NCBI GenBank assembly: GCA_016125585.1
Contig: WGLL01000009.1
Coordinates: 1-64,000, forward strand
Length of the DNA: 64,000 nucleotides
Direction: 5' to 3'
Source of the DNA: Caulobacter sp.
GTDB taxonomy: Bacteria > Pseudomonadota > Alphaproteobacteria > Caulobacterales > Caulobacteraceae
The notes under the pieces: generated by a model
Seen by the model: the letters and a program-made list of their open reading frames with translations, nothing else
Database searches by the model: none
What the model was told of the DNA's origin: nothing
Made by a program: the position numbers and the translations under genes
Shown: piece after piece, positions 45,037 through 54,181 of the stretch
How positions within the stretch are numbered: position 1 is the stretch's first letter
How the letters are laid out: every line of letters begins with the position of its first letter

Positions 45037-46248
45037 GTGACGCTCGCCAGTTGGGTGCTTGTGGCGGTCGCTGTCGTCCTGGTCGGCGTCATGTTCCGCC
45101 CGCGGCTGGTCCGCTCGGAGCTGTGGCAGGCCACCGTCACACCGCTGGCCTCGATCATCGGTTCAGGCTTTCTCGTCGCCGGTCCCATCCTGGCCTCGAC
45201 CGCCGGGCGGCTGGCCTGGCTGGCGATGCTGGCCCTGTGCGCGGTCGCCTGGCTGTTCGGGTCGGCAATCCGTCACAACATCCGCTTCATCGAGCCCCAG
45301 CTGCATGATGATCCGCCGGTCGTCATCCGGGTCATCGAGCGGCTGTCGGAACTGACCCTGGCCTTCGCCTACTTCGTCTCGGTCGCCTACTATCTGAACC
45401 TTTTCGCCGCCTTCGGTCTTCGCGTGGTCGATGTCGTCGATCCCTTCTGGATCAAGGTCGTCGCGACTTTCGTCATTGCCGGCGTCGGCACGGTCGGAGC
45501 CCTGTGGGGGCTGGACGGTCTGGAGCGGGTGGCGGTCAGCGCCGTCGGCCTCAAGCTGGGCCTGATCGGCGGTCTGCTGGTCGCCCTGGTCGTCGCCACC
45601 GTCGCGCTCCTCACCCGGGGCCAGTTCACCTGGGTCGCGCCCGACCATCCCCATGGATGGCATGAGCTCAGCATCCTGTTGGGGCTGGTGATCCTGGTGC
45701 AGGGCTTCGAGACCTCGCGCTATCTCGGCGACGCCTATGACGCCGACACCCGCATCAAGACCATGCGCTGGGCCCAGATCCTGGCCACTGGCATCTACCT
45801 GGCCTTCATCCTGCTGATCACCAGCTACTTCACCCGCACCCTGCCGGACGCCGGCGGCGAGACCGCCATCATCGACATGCTGCGGCCGGTGGGGCTGGCG
45901 GTGGCGCCGGTGATCATCCTCACCGCCCTGGCCTCGCAGCTTTCGGCCGCCGTCGCCGACACCAACGGGGCAGGGGGCCTGCTGGCCGAAGCGCTGGGCG
46001 GGCGGATCAAGGTCCGCATCGGCAATCTGATCACCGCCATGGCGGCCATCGCCATCATCTGGCTCGTCGATATCTACCAGCTGATCACCTACGCCTCGAA
46101 GATGTTCGTCGCCTACTATGGCCTGCAGTCGGCCCAGGCGGCCATGTCGGCCTGGAAGCGCGGACAACGCGCCCTGGCGGCGGTCTACGGGCTCGGGGTG
46201 GTCATCGCCCTGGCGGTCATCCTCTTCGCGGTCCCGGCGAAAGCCTGA
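45037..46248 (+). CDS. APC-like amino-acid/cytosine permease-type membrane protein
   Basis: A 403-residue protein with about eleven hydrophobic segments, starting at GTG 45037. The first helices carry PLASIIGSGFLVAGPILAS, a glycine-rich stretch like that of LeuT-fold permeases. LVILVQGFETSRYLGDAYDA corresponds to the conserved sixth-helix region of APC transporters, and ITYASKMFVAYYGLQSAQAA lies near the end. No close family was certain, so the transport role and substrate are inferred. It follows the GNAT gene by 30 bp. Confidence 0.7.
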   Translation: MTLASWVLVAVAVVLVGVMFRPRLVRSELWQATVTPLASIIGSGFLVAGPILASTAGRLAWLAMLALCAVAWLFGSAIRHNIRFIEPQLHDDPPVVIRVIERLSELTLAFAYFVSVAYYLNLFAAFGLRVVDVVDPFWIKVVATFVIAGVGTVGALWGLDGLERVAVSAVGLKLGLIGGLLVALVVATVALLTRGQFTWVAPDHPHGWHELSILLGLVILVQGFETSRYLGDAYDADTRIKTMRWAQILATGIYLAFILLITSYFTRTLPDAGGETAIIDMLRPVGLAVAPVIILTALASQLSAAVADTNGAGGLLAEALGGRIKVRIGNLITAMAAIAIIWLVDIYQLITYASKMFVAYYGLQSAQAAMSAWKRGQRALAAVYGLGVVIALAVILFAVPAKA

Positions 46249-46359
46249 TGGTTTCAAAAAAGGACGGTTGCCCTCGCCGTTCATTTTCCTAACATCGCGG
46301 CCGAACGCGCGGGGCAAGGACCGGGCGACCGCAAACCCAACAGGACCAGGAAACAGGCC

Positions 46360-47337
46360 ATGAAGACCCGCATCACCGAACTCTTCGGAATCGAACACCC
46401 GATCATCCAGGGCGGGATGCACTTCGTCGGCTTCGCCGAGATGGCGGCGGCGGTCTCCAACGCCGGCGGCCTGGGCATCATCACCGGCCTGACCCAGCGC
46501 ACGCCCGATGATCTGGCGAAGGAGATCGCCAGGTGCCGGGAGATGACCGACAAGCCCTTCGGCGTGAACCTGACCTTCCTGCCCAGCGTCAACCAGCCCG
46601 ACTACCCCGGCTATGTGAAAGCCATCGTCGATGGCGGCGTGAAAGCGGTGGAGACGGCCGGTAACAACCCCGCCAAATGGCTGCCGGGCCTCAAGGAAGC
46701 CGGCATCAAGGTGATCCACAAATGCACCTCGGTCCGCCACTCGCTGAAGGCCGAGGCGATCGGCTGCGATGCGGTCAGCGTCGACGGCTTCGAATGCGGC
46801 GGTCACCCGGGCGAGGACGACGTGCCCAACTTCATCCTGCTGCCCCGCGCGGCCGAGGAGCTGAAGATCCCCTTCGTCGCTTCCGGCGGCATGGCCGACG
46901 CCCGCTCCCTGGTCGCCGCCCTGGCCATGGGCGCCGAGGGCATGAACATGGGCACCCGCTTCATCGCCACCAGGGAAGCGCCGGTGCATGAGAATGTGAA
47001 GCTGGCCATCGTCGCCGCCTCCGAGCTCGATACCCGCCTGGTCATGCGCCCGCTGCGCAACACCGAACGGGTGCTGACCAACGCCGCGGTCGAACGGCTG
47101 CTGGAGAAGGAAAAAGCGCTCGGTCCGAACATCAAGTTCGAGGATATTATCGAAGAAGTGGCGGGCGTTTATCCGCGCATCATGATGGACGGCGAGATGG
47201 AGGCGGGGGCCTGGTCCTGCGGCATGGTCGCCGGGCTGATCCACGACATCCCGACCTGCAAGGAACTCATCGACGGCATCATGAGCGAGGCCGAGCGCAT
47301 CATCCGCGGCCGGCTGGAAGGCTTCCTCGCGGCCTGA
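46360..47337 (+). CDS. Nitronate monooxygenase / 2-nitropropane dioxygenase-like flavoenzyme
   Basis: A 325-residue FMN-dependent TIM barrel. IEHPIIQGGMHFVGFAEMAA and SNAGGLGIITGLT form the N-terminal FMN region. DAVSVDGFECGGHPGEDDV contains the signature ECGGHPG, PFVASGGMADARSLVAALAM binds the phosphate, and AEGMNMGTRFIATREAPVHE completes the family set. It oxidises alkyl nitronates or acts as an enoyl reductase-like enzyme. Family members are often misassigned by substrate. It is adjacent to the convergent last gene of the secretion operon, with no gap. Confidence 0.88.
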   Translation: MKTRITELFGIEHPIIQGGMHFVGFAEMAAAVSNAGGLGIITGLTQRTPDDLAKEIARCREMTDKPFGVNLTFLPSVNQPDYPGYVKAIVDGGVKAVETAGNNPAKWLPGLKEAGIKVIHKCTSVRHSLKAEAIGCDAVSVDGFECGGHPGEDDVPNFILLPRAAEELKIPFVASGGMADARSLVAALAMGAEGMNMGTRFIATREAPVHENVKLAIVAASELDTRLVMRPLRNTERVLTNAAVERLLEKEKALGPNIKFEDIIEEVAGVYPRIMMDGEMEAGAWSCGMVAGLIHDIPTCKELIDGIMSEAERIIRGRLEGFLAA

Positions 47338-47844
47338 TCAGCCCGGCTGGCAGGCGATCATTCCGGCCGCCGGAATGACCGTCTCCCAGCCGGCGGCGTC
47401 GCGGTACTCGACGGTGGCGTTGGGCGCCACCAGGCCGCCGACAAGACCTTTGCGTTCCTCGGCGGAGAACCGCACCGTCAGGGTGATGCCGTCGCCGGAA
47501 AAGGTCTGGATCTCATGCAGGCCATAGACCGCCTCGCCGTCCCAGGCGGTCAGCGGCACGTCCAGGGTGCGGCCGTCCAGGCTGACCCGCGCCGAGGCCG
47601 GATTCTGCGTCGCCATCAGGAACCGGCGCGCCGGGGTGGTCCGGGCCCACAAGAACAGGGCGCACTGGCCGGGCGCCAGCTCCTGCGGCGGCAGTTCAGC
47701 GAACACCAGCCCGCCGTTGTCCAGCGGCGGGGCCTTCTGTGACCTGGGCGCCGCCAGGGAGGGGACGGCGACAAGCGCCAGGGCGATCGCCAGCCCCGCG
47801 CCGACGACAGCCCCGAGGCCAGGGAGTTTTCGCGCGGTCATCAT
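47338..47844 (-). CDS. Exported protein of unknown function at the end of the T2SS operon
   Basis: A 168-residue protein with a signal peptide (1-32, VPSLAAP) and a compact beta-rich mature domain: PGQCALFLWARTTPARRFLM, SLDGRTLDVPLTAWDGEAVY, LTVRFSAEERKGLV, and a C-terminal Cys in GMIACQPG. Two Cys residues could form a disulfide in the periplasm. The ATG at 47844 overlaps the gspN stop (ATGA), so it belongs to the secretion operon. Its family was not recognised; it may be a secretion accessory specific to Caulobacterales. Confidence 0.75.
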   Translation of the reverse strand: MMTARKLPGLGAVVGAGLAIALALVAVPSLAAPRSQKAPPLDNGGLVFAELPPQELAPGQCALFLWARTTPARRFLMATQNPASARVSLDGRTLDVPLTAWDGEAVYGLHEIQTFSGDGITLTVRFSAEERKGLVGGLVAPNATVEYRDAAGWETVIPAAGMIACQPG

Positions 47845-48542
47845 CGTCCTTCCACGGTTCGGCGCCAGCGATCACCATCCTGGGTGAAGCCGGCCGCGCC
47901 CAGAGCCTGCGCCATCGTGGGGTCGGTGGGAATGAGGATCAGGTCGGAGCGCCAGCCGCCGTCGCCCGCCAGGCTGAACTGGCTCTCGATGCGCAGGCCC
48001 TGGGCCTCCCCGGCCATGGGCAGCACCCAGCGCCCGTCGATACAGGCCGGCGTTCCGCTCAGGGCCACGGGCTGGGGCAGGAGGCCGGAGCCGCCCACCT
48101 GGGCGGCGGCCTTGCCGCCGGCCTTGATGCAGCGGCCGCGATCGAACAGCAGCGACACGCCGGTCAACTTCAGGGCGCCGCTCGGCAGGCCGGCAAAGCC
48201 CAGCTGGTCCAGGGCGATCATGCCGCTGACCCGGTCGGCGCCGCGCTTGCCGCCGCCGCTGATCAACCGGCCCTTGCCAGTGAAGGCGCCGCCGCGCGCC
48301 TCGCCCTCCAGACGCGCGGCGCCGGTCAGCAGAGGCAGGATCTCCATGCGGCTGCGCACCTGGCCGAGCGGCAGGGCGCCGATGGCGGCGCCGGTCAGGC
48401 GGCCGCTCCAGAGGGTCCCCTCGACCCTGGTCGCGGTCACGGGGGCGCGGCTCCAGGCCAGCACCGCCGACAGCGGGATCAGGGCGATCAGCATCACCGC
48501 CAGCCCGGCGGCGAAAATCAGCAACAGGCGGCGGTCGCTCAT
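47841..48542 (-). CDS. gspN: Type II secretion system protein N
   Basis: A 233-residue bitopic protein. One N-terminal membrane helix (LLLIFAAGLAVMLIALIPLS) precedes a periplasmic domain with APVTATRVEGTLWSGRLTGA, a beta-strand-rich centre and TPACIDGRWVLPMAGEAQGL, the T2SSN family pattern. GspN is an optional inner-membrane component of uncertain role. ATG 48542 overlaps the gspM stop by 4 bp; a longer open frame upstream is a shadow of gspM. Confidence 0.88.
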   Translation of the reverse strand: MSDRRLLLIFAAGLAVMLIALIPLSAVLAWSRAPVTATRVEGTLWSGRLTGAAIGALPLGQVRSRMEILPLLTGAARLEGEARGGAFTGKGRLISGGGKRGADRVSGMIALDQLGFAGLPSGALKLTGVSLLFDRGRCIKAGGKAAAQVGGSGLLPQPVALSGTPACIDGRWVLPMAGEAQGLRIESQFSLAGDGGWRSDLILIPTDPTMAQALGAAGFTQDGDRWRRTVEGR

Positions 48543-49030
48543 CCGGCGGGGCGCTCCAGGGTGATCTGGGCCTCGATCAGGCCGTTGTCGAGGCGGGAGG
48601 CGGTGATGTCGGTGACGGCGACGCCGTGCGCCTGCGCGAGGGCGGTCAGCCAGGTCATCATCACCGTCGGACTGACGCCGGTGAGCCAGACCGTCAGCCG
48701 TCCGTCCGTCTCCTCGCGCCGGCGATCCACCGTGACGCCGGCCGCCTGGGCTGTGGCGTCGACCACGGCGGTCAGAGGCTGGCGCGCCCCGGCCGCGGCG
48801 GCGCCGGGACTGATCCCGCCAACGCGGGCGGCCGCTTCCAGGTCCGACAGCATGGCGGCGGCCCGGCGGGCGCGCTGCTCGGAGGCGGTCACGCCGCGCG
48901 ACAGAGGCTGCGCCACGCCGTACCAACCCAGGACCAGGAGCAGGATCAGGCCCATGATCATCAGCATCGTCCGCTCCCGCGGCGAACGGGCGGCCCAGGC
49001 TTCGGTCAGGCTGTTGAGAAACGCGGTCAT
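48539..49030 (-). CDS. gspM: Type II secretion system protein M
   Basis: A 163-residue bitopic protein with a short cytosolic start, TAFLNSLTEAWAARSPRERTM, one membrane helix (MLMIMGLILLLVLGWYGV), a coiled linker and a ferredoxin-like periplasmic domain (TVWLTGVSPTVMMTWLTALA). It pairs with GspL to couple the ATPase to the pseudopilus. It overlaps gspL and gspN by 4 bp each. Confidence 0.9.
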   Translation of the reverse strand: MTAFLNSLTEAWAARSPRERTMLMIMGLILLLVLGWYGVAQPLSRGVTASEQRARRAAAMLSDLEAAARVGGISPGAAAAGARQPLTAVVDATAQAAGVTVDRRREETDGRLTVWLTGVSPTVMMTWLTALAQAHGVAVTDITASRLDNGLIEAQITLERPAG

Positions 49031-50124
49031 GGCGCCTTCCGGATGATCAGGTCGCTGGAGATCTTGCCGCCCTCGGTCACCGTGGCCTCGTCGGTCAGAT
49101 CGAGGCCGGCCTCGCGTGCGGCGGCCTTCAGGCCGTCCAGGTCGGAATAGTTGAGATAGGACACTGTCGTCCGCAGGGCGCCGTCGGCCCCGTAGACCAG
49201 GGTGTCCATCCGCACCGCCCCGCTGGCCTGAACGATCCGGAAGAAGGCGGCGGCGGTGTCGAGGAAGCGGTTGGCTGTCCGTCGTTGCTCGATCTGGCCG
49301 AGCACGAACCGGGCGGGACTCTTCTGGCCGCGGGCGGCGGGGGCCATGGCGACCGCCCGCTTGTCCGCCTGTCGCTCGAGGGCGGCGGCGGAGGCGGTGT
49401 TGCGGGCCAACTGGGCCAGGGAGACCACCAGGGGCGAGATCAGCAGGAGCGCCGCCAGGATCGCCGCCCGCCGCCAGCCGCGCCGGGGCGCGCGACCGGT
49501 CCCCGGGGCGTAGTCGCCCTGCAGTAGATTGACCGCCGGGGACAGGGCGCCGCGGGCCAGCAGAGCGGCCGCTTCCAGCGGATTGGCCGCCACCGGGGCG
49601 CGTTCGCCCAGCACCGCGCCCAGCAGCTCCGGCTCCCCCGACAGGGCCAGCTCATGGCCTCGCACCGCCAGCAGCGTGCCGAAGCGAACCCCCAGCGGCT
49701 GGCCATCGAGGCTCTCGGGAAGGCTCAGATGATCGGGGGTGACGATGGCGGGCGCCACGCCCAGCGCGGCGGCGCGGTCCAGCCAGGCGCGGAGCCGGGC
49801 GGTGTCGACCACCGCCACCAGCCGTTTGCCGTCGCCGGCCGGGCCGACCGCCACATGATGGTCCGACGCCGGGCCGGCGAGCGTCTCTTCCAGCATGAAG
49901 CCGGCGGCGGACCGGGCCTGGGCGTCGCTGGCGGCGGGCAGGTCGAGCCAGCGGGCGACGACATCGGCGCCGGGCACGATCAGCAGGGTGCGCGCCGGCG
50001 CCCAGGACGACGCCTCGTCATCGGCCATGACGTCATAGCGCAGGATCTCGCCATCGACGGTTTCCAGCACCTCGGGCGGCCGCTCGGGATCGGCGAAGAA
50101 GATGACAAGTCGGGTCAGGGTCAT
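49027..50124 (-). CDS. gspL: Type II secretion system protein L
   Basis: A 365-residue protein with a cytosolic actin-like N-domain that binds GspE (1-225: TLLIVPGADVVARWLDLPAA, HHVAVGPAGDGKRLVAVVDT), one membrane helix near 228-248 (AILAALLLISPLVVSLAQLA) and a periplasmic C-domain related to GspM (RMDTLVYGADGALRTTVSYL). It links the assembly ATPase to the inner-membrane platform. Confidence 0.92.
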   Translation of the reverse strand: MTLTRLVIFFADPERPPEVLETVDGEILRYDVMADDEASSWAPARTLLIVPGADVVARWLDLPAASDAQARSAAGFMLEETLAGPASDHHVAVGPAGDGKRLVAVVDTARLRAWLDRAAALGVAPAIVTPDHLSLPESLDGQPLGVRFGTLLAVRGHELALSGEPELLGAVLGERAPVAANPLEAAALLARGALSPAVNLLQGDYAPGTGRAPRRGWRRAAILAALLLISPLVVSLAQLARNTASAAALERQADKRAVAMAPAARGQKSPARFVLGQIEQRRTANRFLDTAAAFFRIVQASGAVRMDTLVYGADGALRTTVSYLNYSDLDGLKAAAREAGLDLTDEATVTEGGKISSDLIIRKAP

Positions 50125-51107
50125 TCGTCGTGGGTCCAGCGCCGGGCGGCCAGGCGGATGTCGCCCGACGGGGGGGTCTCGAAGAGGGAACTGAGGGTGA
50201 CCTGGCCGTCGGCGAACGCGACCTCTGCCTGCAGGGTGAAATAACGGCTGCGCAGAGTGATCTGGTTGCGCACCGGGGCGTCGGCGGCCATGCCGGCAAA
50301 GGCCGGGTTGCTCCAGAAGGCGGCGATGTCGCGCCAGCCGTCGGTCGGCCGGCTCGCGAGAACCGAGCGCGCCGCGCCGGGACTGACCGCGCCCTCGGTC
50401 AGGGCCGACAGCACCACCGCCCGGTCGAATGGCAGGGTGTTGATATTGACCGGCGACAGATCGGTCGTCGGCAGGGCGCAGACATAGGGGCGGATGGCCG
50501 CATAGATCGGGGCGGTGAAGCCGTGGACAGCCCGCAGCTCGCTGACCTCGGCCAGGGGCGCGGCGGCGGTGCGGTGGGGCAGGGCGTCCCGCAGATAGCC
50601 GTCATCCTCGGTCCCCGGCGCCCCGACGTCGTTGCTGTCGATCCATTCGGCCAGCCCCGAGGCCAGGCTCTCGCCGCCATCCACGCCCAGTCCGGTCAGC
50701 AGGGCGGCGAACTGGCGCACGCCCTGTTCGCGGCGAACGAAGGGCTCGCCGCCGCCGGTGGTGACGACGCTGTTGAGATTGAAGCATCCGGTCCCGTCGC
50801 TGACCCGGGCGGTGATCTGGCCCCCGTCGACCGGGAAGACGATCGGCCGGCCGTTCCACCCGCCCTCCAGCGAGGTGCGGGCAGGGTCGCGTTCCAGCAG
50901 CCGGCGGATCCGGGACCGGGCCAGTTCCTCCGCCCCGAGGGCGAAATACTGTCCCTGGGTCGCGGCGGCGGCGTTGAAGGTGCGCCGGATGCCGAAGCGG
51001 ATGTCGTCCAGCACGCCCACCGCGATGGCGGCCATCACCGCCACCAGCAACAGGACGGTCAACAGGGCCACGCCCTTTTCATGCGGTTTGGCGGCGGGGG
51101 CGGTCAT
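50121..51107 (-). CDS. gspK: Type II secretion system minor pseudopilin GspK
   Basis: A 328-residue minor pseudopilin. KPHEKGVALLTVLLLVAVMA is the class III signal with cleavage after Gly; it lacks the usual Glu5, as GspK does. The large C-domain has the Gly-Cys segment ARVSDGTGCFNLNSVV, WIDSNDVGAPGTEDDGYLR, and the conserved ICT-type PVNINTLPFDRAVVLSALT. It caps the pseudopilus tip with GspI and GspJ. Confidence 0.92.
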   Translation of the reverse strand: MTAPAAKPHEKGVALLTVLLLVAVMAAIAVGVLDDIRFGIRRTFNAAAATQGQYFALGAEELARSRIRRLLERDPARTSLEGGWNGRPIVFPVDGGQITARVSDGTGCFNLNSVVTTGGGEPFVRREQGVRQFAALLTGLGVDGGESLASGLAEWIDSNDVGAPGTEDDGYLRDALPHRTAAAPLAEVSELRAVHGFTAPIYAAIRPYVCALPTTDLSPVNINTLPFDRAVVLSALTEGAVSPGAARSVLASRPTDGWRDIAAFWSNPAFAGMAADAPVRNQITLRSRYFTLQAEVAFADGQVTLSSLFETPPSGDIRLAARRWTHDE

Positions 51108-51703
51108 CGGCCATCCCCCGGGGTCAGGAACAGTTGGGTGACCTCGCCGATCCCCTGGACGGTCAGGTCGAGACGCACGGCGCGGGGGATTTCGGTTCCC
51201 GGCTGCCCCTTCCAGGCCCCCTGCCAGGCGCCTTTGGACAGGAAGGCGACGTCGGAGCTGTCGACGCCGGTCAGCAGCACCTGGGCCGCACCCAGAGGCG
51301 CCCCGTCGAGCGCGGCCCGCACCCGGCGCTCGATCCGGCCGTCCGACAGGCGGTATTCCACATACTGCAGGGAGGGGCGCGCCTCCTGGTCGGGGTTTTC
51401 CCAGCCCCGGCGCACGACGACGAACAGGCGCTCGGGCGCGCCGCCCCAGGGATCGCCGCCGATGAAGGCGACGGGCGCCGGCTGGCCGCCCGCGTCACGG
51501 GTGCGGCGGGCGGCGGCCTGGCCCAGGTCGGCCCTCAGGATGGCCCGCAACCGCTGGAAGTCGGCGAACCGTTCGACCCGGCTCCTGACCGCGCTCTGGG
51601 TGGTCAGGGTCGAGCCCATCACCGTCGCGCCGGCCGCCGCCAGCAGGCCGAAGACGAACAGGGCGACCAGCATCTCGACCAGGGTGAAGCCGGCCCGTCT
51701 CAT
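51104..51703 (-). CDS. gspJ: Type II secretion system minor pseudopilin GspJ
   Basis: A 199-residue minor pseudopilin with RRAGFTLVEMLVALFVFGLL (prepilin cleavage after Gly, Glu5 present). Then ADLGQAAARRTRD and a strand-rich C-domain with VEYRLSDGRIERRVRAALDG, the GspJ pattern. It overlaps gspI and gspK by 4 bp. Confidence 0.9.
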   Translation of the reverse strand: MRRAGFTLVEMLVALFVFGLLAAAGATVMGSTLTTQSAVRSRVERFADFQRLRAILRADLGQAAARRTRDAGGQPAPVAFIGGDPWGGAPERLFVVVRRGWENPDQEARPSLQYVEYRLSDGRIERRVRAALDGAPLGAAQVLLTGVDSSDVAFLSKGAWQGAWKGQPGTEIPRAVRLDLTVQGIGEVTQLFLTPGDGR

Positions 51704-52089
51704 TTCAGGCTCCGGAACACGGTCAGGGCGCCGGCCGGCCGGGGCGTCGCCGGATCGAGCACGAGGATGTCGATGCGCAGGATGTCGGGATCGGCGGTGG
51801 CTGCGACCTTGCGGCTCCAGCGCCAGACCCGGTCGCCGGCCCGCTCGGCCCCGGCGGTCGTCCCCTTGGCCGGCGGCCGTTCGCTGGTCAGGGCCTCGAC
51901 GGCGCGGTTCTCGGCCACAACCGCGGCCAGGGCCCGGGTCTCGATGCGGCCGGCCGCGCGGGTGTTCTCGCCCGACAGATTGATCAGCGCCATCGCCGCC
52001 AGGCTGAACACCGTCAGGGCGACCAGCAGCTCGATGAGGGTGAAGCCCTCGCGTCCCTGTCTGCGGCTAGAGGGCATCGATACGCACAT
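51700..52089 (-). CDS. gspI: Type II secretion system minor pseudopilin GspI
   Basis: A 129-residue minor pseudopilin. REGFTLIELLVALTVFSLAA is the prepilin cleavage and membrane segment, and AAVVAENRAVEALTSERPP the short head typical of GspI. ATG 52089 and ATG 52077 are both possible. Either overlaps the end of gspH (stop at 52067), by 23 or 11 bp. Confidence 0.88.
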   Translation of the reverse strand: MCVSMPSSRRQGREGFTLIELLVALTVFSLAAMALINLSGENTRAAGRIETRALAAVVAENRAVEALTSERPPAKGTTAGAERAGDRVWRWSRKVAATADPDILRIDILVLDPATPRPAGALTVFRSLK

Positions 52090-52534
52090 TTCCGGCCTGG
52101 TCGACGGCGACCTCGACGGCCCGGTCGCCGCGGCTGAGGGTGATATGGGCGGGGGTGGCGATGCCGGTCGGATCGAAGGCGATGCGGCGCACGTCCTTCT
52201 CCGAGGTCGCGCGGGTGCGCGGCGCCCAGGCCTCGGGGCGGAAGGGGCCGTCGTCGAGCGCTCGCCAGCCGCCGGCGTCCCGCACCCGGAAGGCGTAGCC
52301 CCCGGCGGTCAGCTCGACCTGCACCGGCCGGTTGACCAGCACCGCCTCCTCCTGGGCCCGCTTCAACCGCGCGGCGAAGCGCTCTCCCTCGGCGGCCACC
52401 GTCATGCGGCCGTCGGGGATCGCCACCACCACCACGGCGGCCATCAGTCCCAGCACCACCAGCACCACCATCATCTCGACGAGGGTGAAGCCGGACCGGC
52501 CGGATCTAGCGCCAGTTGCCGATGTCCGCGTCAT
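52067..52534 (-). CDS. gspH: Type II secretion system pseudopilin GspH
   Basis: A 155-residue pseudopilin with GRSGFTLVEMMVVLVVLGLM as cleavage site and helix, then FAARLKRAQEEAVLVNRPVQ and FRPEAWAPRT, a GspH/FimT-like head domain. ATG 52534 overlaps the gspG end by 29 bp. An in-frame ATG at 52567 would lengthen the leader by 11 residues. Confidence 0.88.
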   Translation of the reverse strand: MTRTSATGARSGRSGFTLVEMMVVLVVLGLMAAVVVVAIPDGRMTVAAEGERFAARLKRAQEEAVLVNRPVQVELTAGGYAFRVRDAGGWRALDDGPFRPEAWAPRTRATSEKDVRRIAFDPTGIATPAHITLSRGDRAVEVAVDQAGNVRIDAL

Positions 52535-52958
52535 CGCCCTCGCCGCCCTCCTGACCGTCGGCGCCAAAGCTGTAGATGTCGAAGGGCCCGTGCTTGCCCG
52601 GGTAGCGGTACTGGTAGGGATGGCCCCAGGGATCGTCGGGCAGCCGCTTGATGTAGCCGCCCTCGCGATAGCGGCTGGCCGCCACGCCGCCCGGGGCGGT
52701 GACCAGGGCGTTCAGTCCCGCCTCGCCGCGGGGAAAGGCGAAGGTGTCCAGCCGGTAGCTCTCCACCGCCTGCTCCAGGGTGGCGATGTCGGCGCGGGCC
52801 TTTTCCTTCATCGCGCGGCCCTGGGCCGGCAGCACATTGATGATCACTACCGTGGCCAGCAGACCCAGGATGACCACCACCACCATCATCTCCACCAGGG
52901 TGAAGCCGGCCTCCCGGTGCGGGCGCGGTTGCGGGATCTGGGGTTCAGCGTCGGTCAT
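52506..52958 (-). CDS. gspG: Type II secretion system major pseudopilin GspG
   Basis: A 150-residue major pseudopilin. The leader ends in Gly before FTLVEMMVVVVILGLLATVV. ATLEQAVESYRLDTFAFP, then LPDDPWGHPYQYRYPGKHGP and DIYSFGADGQEGGEGDDADI give the calcium-binding GspG head domain. It polymerises into the periplasmic pseudopilus after processing by GspO. Confidence 0.95.
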   Translation of the reverse strand: MTDAEPQIPQPRPHREAGFTLVEMMVVVVILGLLATVVIINVLPAQGRAMKEKARADIATLEQAVESYRLDTFAFPRGEAGLNALVTAPGGVAASRYREGGYIKRLPDDPWGHPYQYRYPGKHGPFDIYSFGADGQEGGEGDDADIGNWR

Positions 52959-52963
52959 GATCT

Positions 52964-54181
52964 CTACCCGAGGGCCATTGTGTTGATCTGCAGGATGGGC
53001 AGCAGGATGGAGAGGACGATGGTCGCCACCACCGCGCCCATGACGATGATGATCGCCGGCTCCAGCAGGCTGAGCGCGGCGGAGGTGAAGGTGTTGAATT
53101 CCCGCTCCAGATAGTCGGCGGCGCGCGACAGCATCATCTCCAGCCGTCCGCTGCTCTCGCCGCTGGCGGCCATGTAGAGCAGCACCGGCGGGAAGACCCC
53201 GGCCCGGCGCATGGCGGTCGACAGCCCGCCGCCCTCGCGGATGAAGACGGTCATCTCCTCGGTCGCCCGCCGCAGCACGCTGTTGCGGATGGTCCGGGCG
53301 GTCAGGGTCAGGCCCTCCAGCACCGGCAGGCCGCTGGCCAGCATGGTCGCCAGGGTGCGGGCCAGACGCGCCGCATGAACCTCGCGCAGCAGCCGCCCCA
53401 GCAGCGGCGTCTTCAGCAGGGCGCCGTCGACGGCCAGCCGGAAGCCGGGCGAGCGCAGGCCCCGGGCGAACAGGATCGCCCCGACCGCCAACAGCAGGGC
53501 GACCAGCCAGCCGTACTGGCTCAGGCCCGCGGAAATGGCGATGACCACCCGGGTCAGCAGCGGCAACGCCTGGCCCATGCTGTCGAACTGGTCGACGACC
53601 TTGGGCACCACGAAGGTCATCAGGGCGATGATCACCAGCACGGCGGTGATGGCCAGAGCGATGGGATAGACCAGGGCGGTGGCCAGCTTGGCCTTGACCG
53701 TCTGTTCCTGCTCCATCAGATCGGCCAACCGCTCGAGAATGGTCGGCAGGGAGCCGGACGCCTCGCCCGCCGCGACCATCGCCCGATAGAGGGGCGGAAA
53801 GCTCGGCGCGGCCCGACCCATGGCCTCCGACAGCCGATAGCCTTCCAGCACCCCGGCGTGGACCTCGCCCAGGATGGTCTTGACCTTCGGCTGGTCGGCG
53901 TTCTGGGCGATGGCCCGCAGGGCCTCTTCCAGGGGCGAGACCGACACCAGGGTGGCGATCTGCCGGGTGATCAGCGACAGGTCCTTGGTCCCCAGCTTCT
54001 GCTGGAACAGGCCTGCGAAGGCGCCGCCGGCCGGCCCGCTGTCATTGGCCGGCGTCAGCCGCACCGGCGCCAGCCGGCGCTTCTGCAAGATCTGCCGGGC
54101 GCCGGCCTCATCGGCGGCGGAGACCACCCCGTTGCGGGTCGCCCCGCGCGGGTCCAGGGCCAGATATTCAAACGCCGCCAT
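52964..54181 (-). CDS. gspF: Type II secretion system inner-membrane platform protein GspF
   Basis: A 405-residue protein with two repeated cytosolic/membrane halves. The N-terminus FEYLALDPRGATRNGVVSAA is typical of GspF. Membrane helices lie near 170-195, 220-240 and 375-398. SGLPVLEGLTLTARTIRN and VLLYMAASGESSGRLEMML are repeat landmarks. It forms the platform that GspE drives. It overlaps the gspE end by 14 bp. Confidence 0.95.
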   Translation of the reverse strand: MAAFEYLALDPRGATRNGVVSAADEAGARQILQKRRLAPVRLTPANDSGPAGGAFAGLFQQKLGTKDLSLITRQIATLVSVSPLEEALRAIAQNADQPKVKTILGEVHAGVLEGYRLSEAMGRAAPSFPPLYRAMVAAGEASGSLPTILERLADLMEQEQTVKAKLATALVYPIALAITAVLVIIALMTFVVPKVVDQFDSMGQALPLLTRVVIAISAGLSQYGWLVALLLAVGAILFARGLRSPGFRLAVDGALLKTPLLGRLLREVHAARLARTLATMLASGLPVLEGLTLTARTIRNSVLRRATEEMTVFIREGGGLSTAMRRAGVFPPVLLYMAASGESSGRLEMMLSRAADYLEREFNTFTSAALSLLEPAIIIVMGAVVATIVLSILLPILQINTMALG

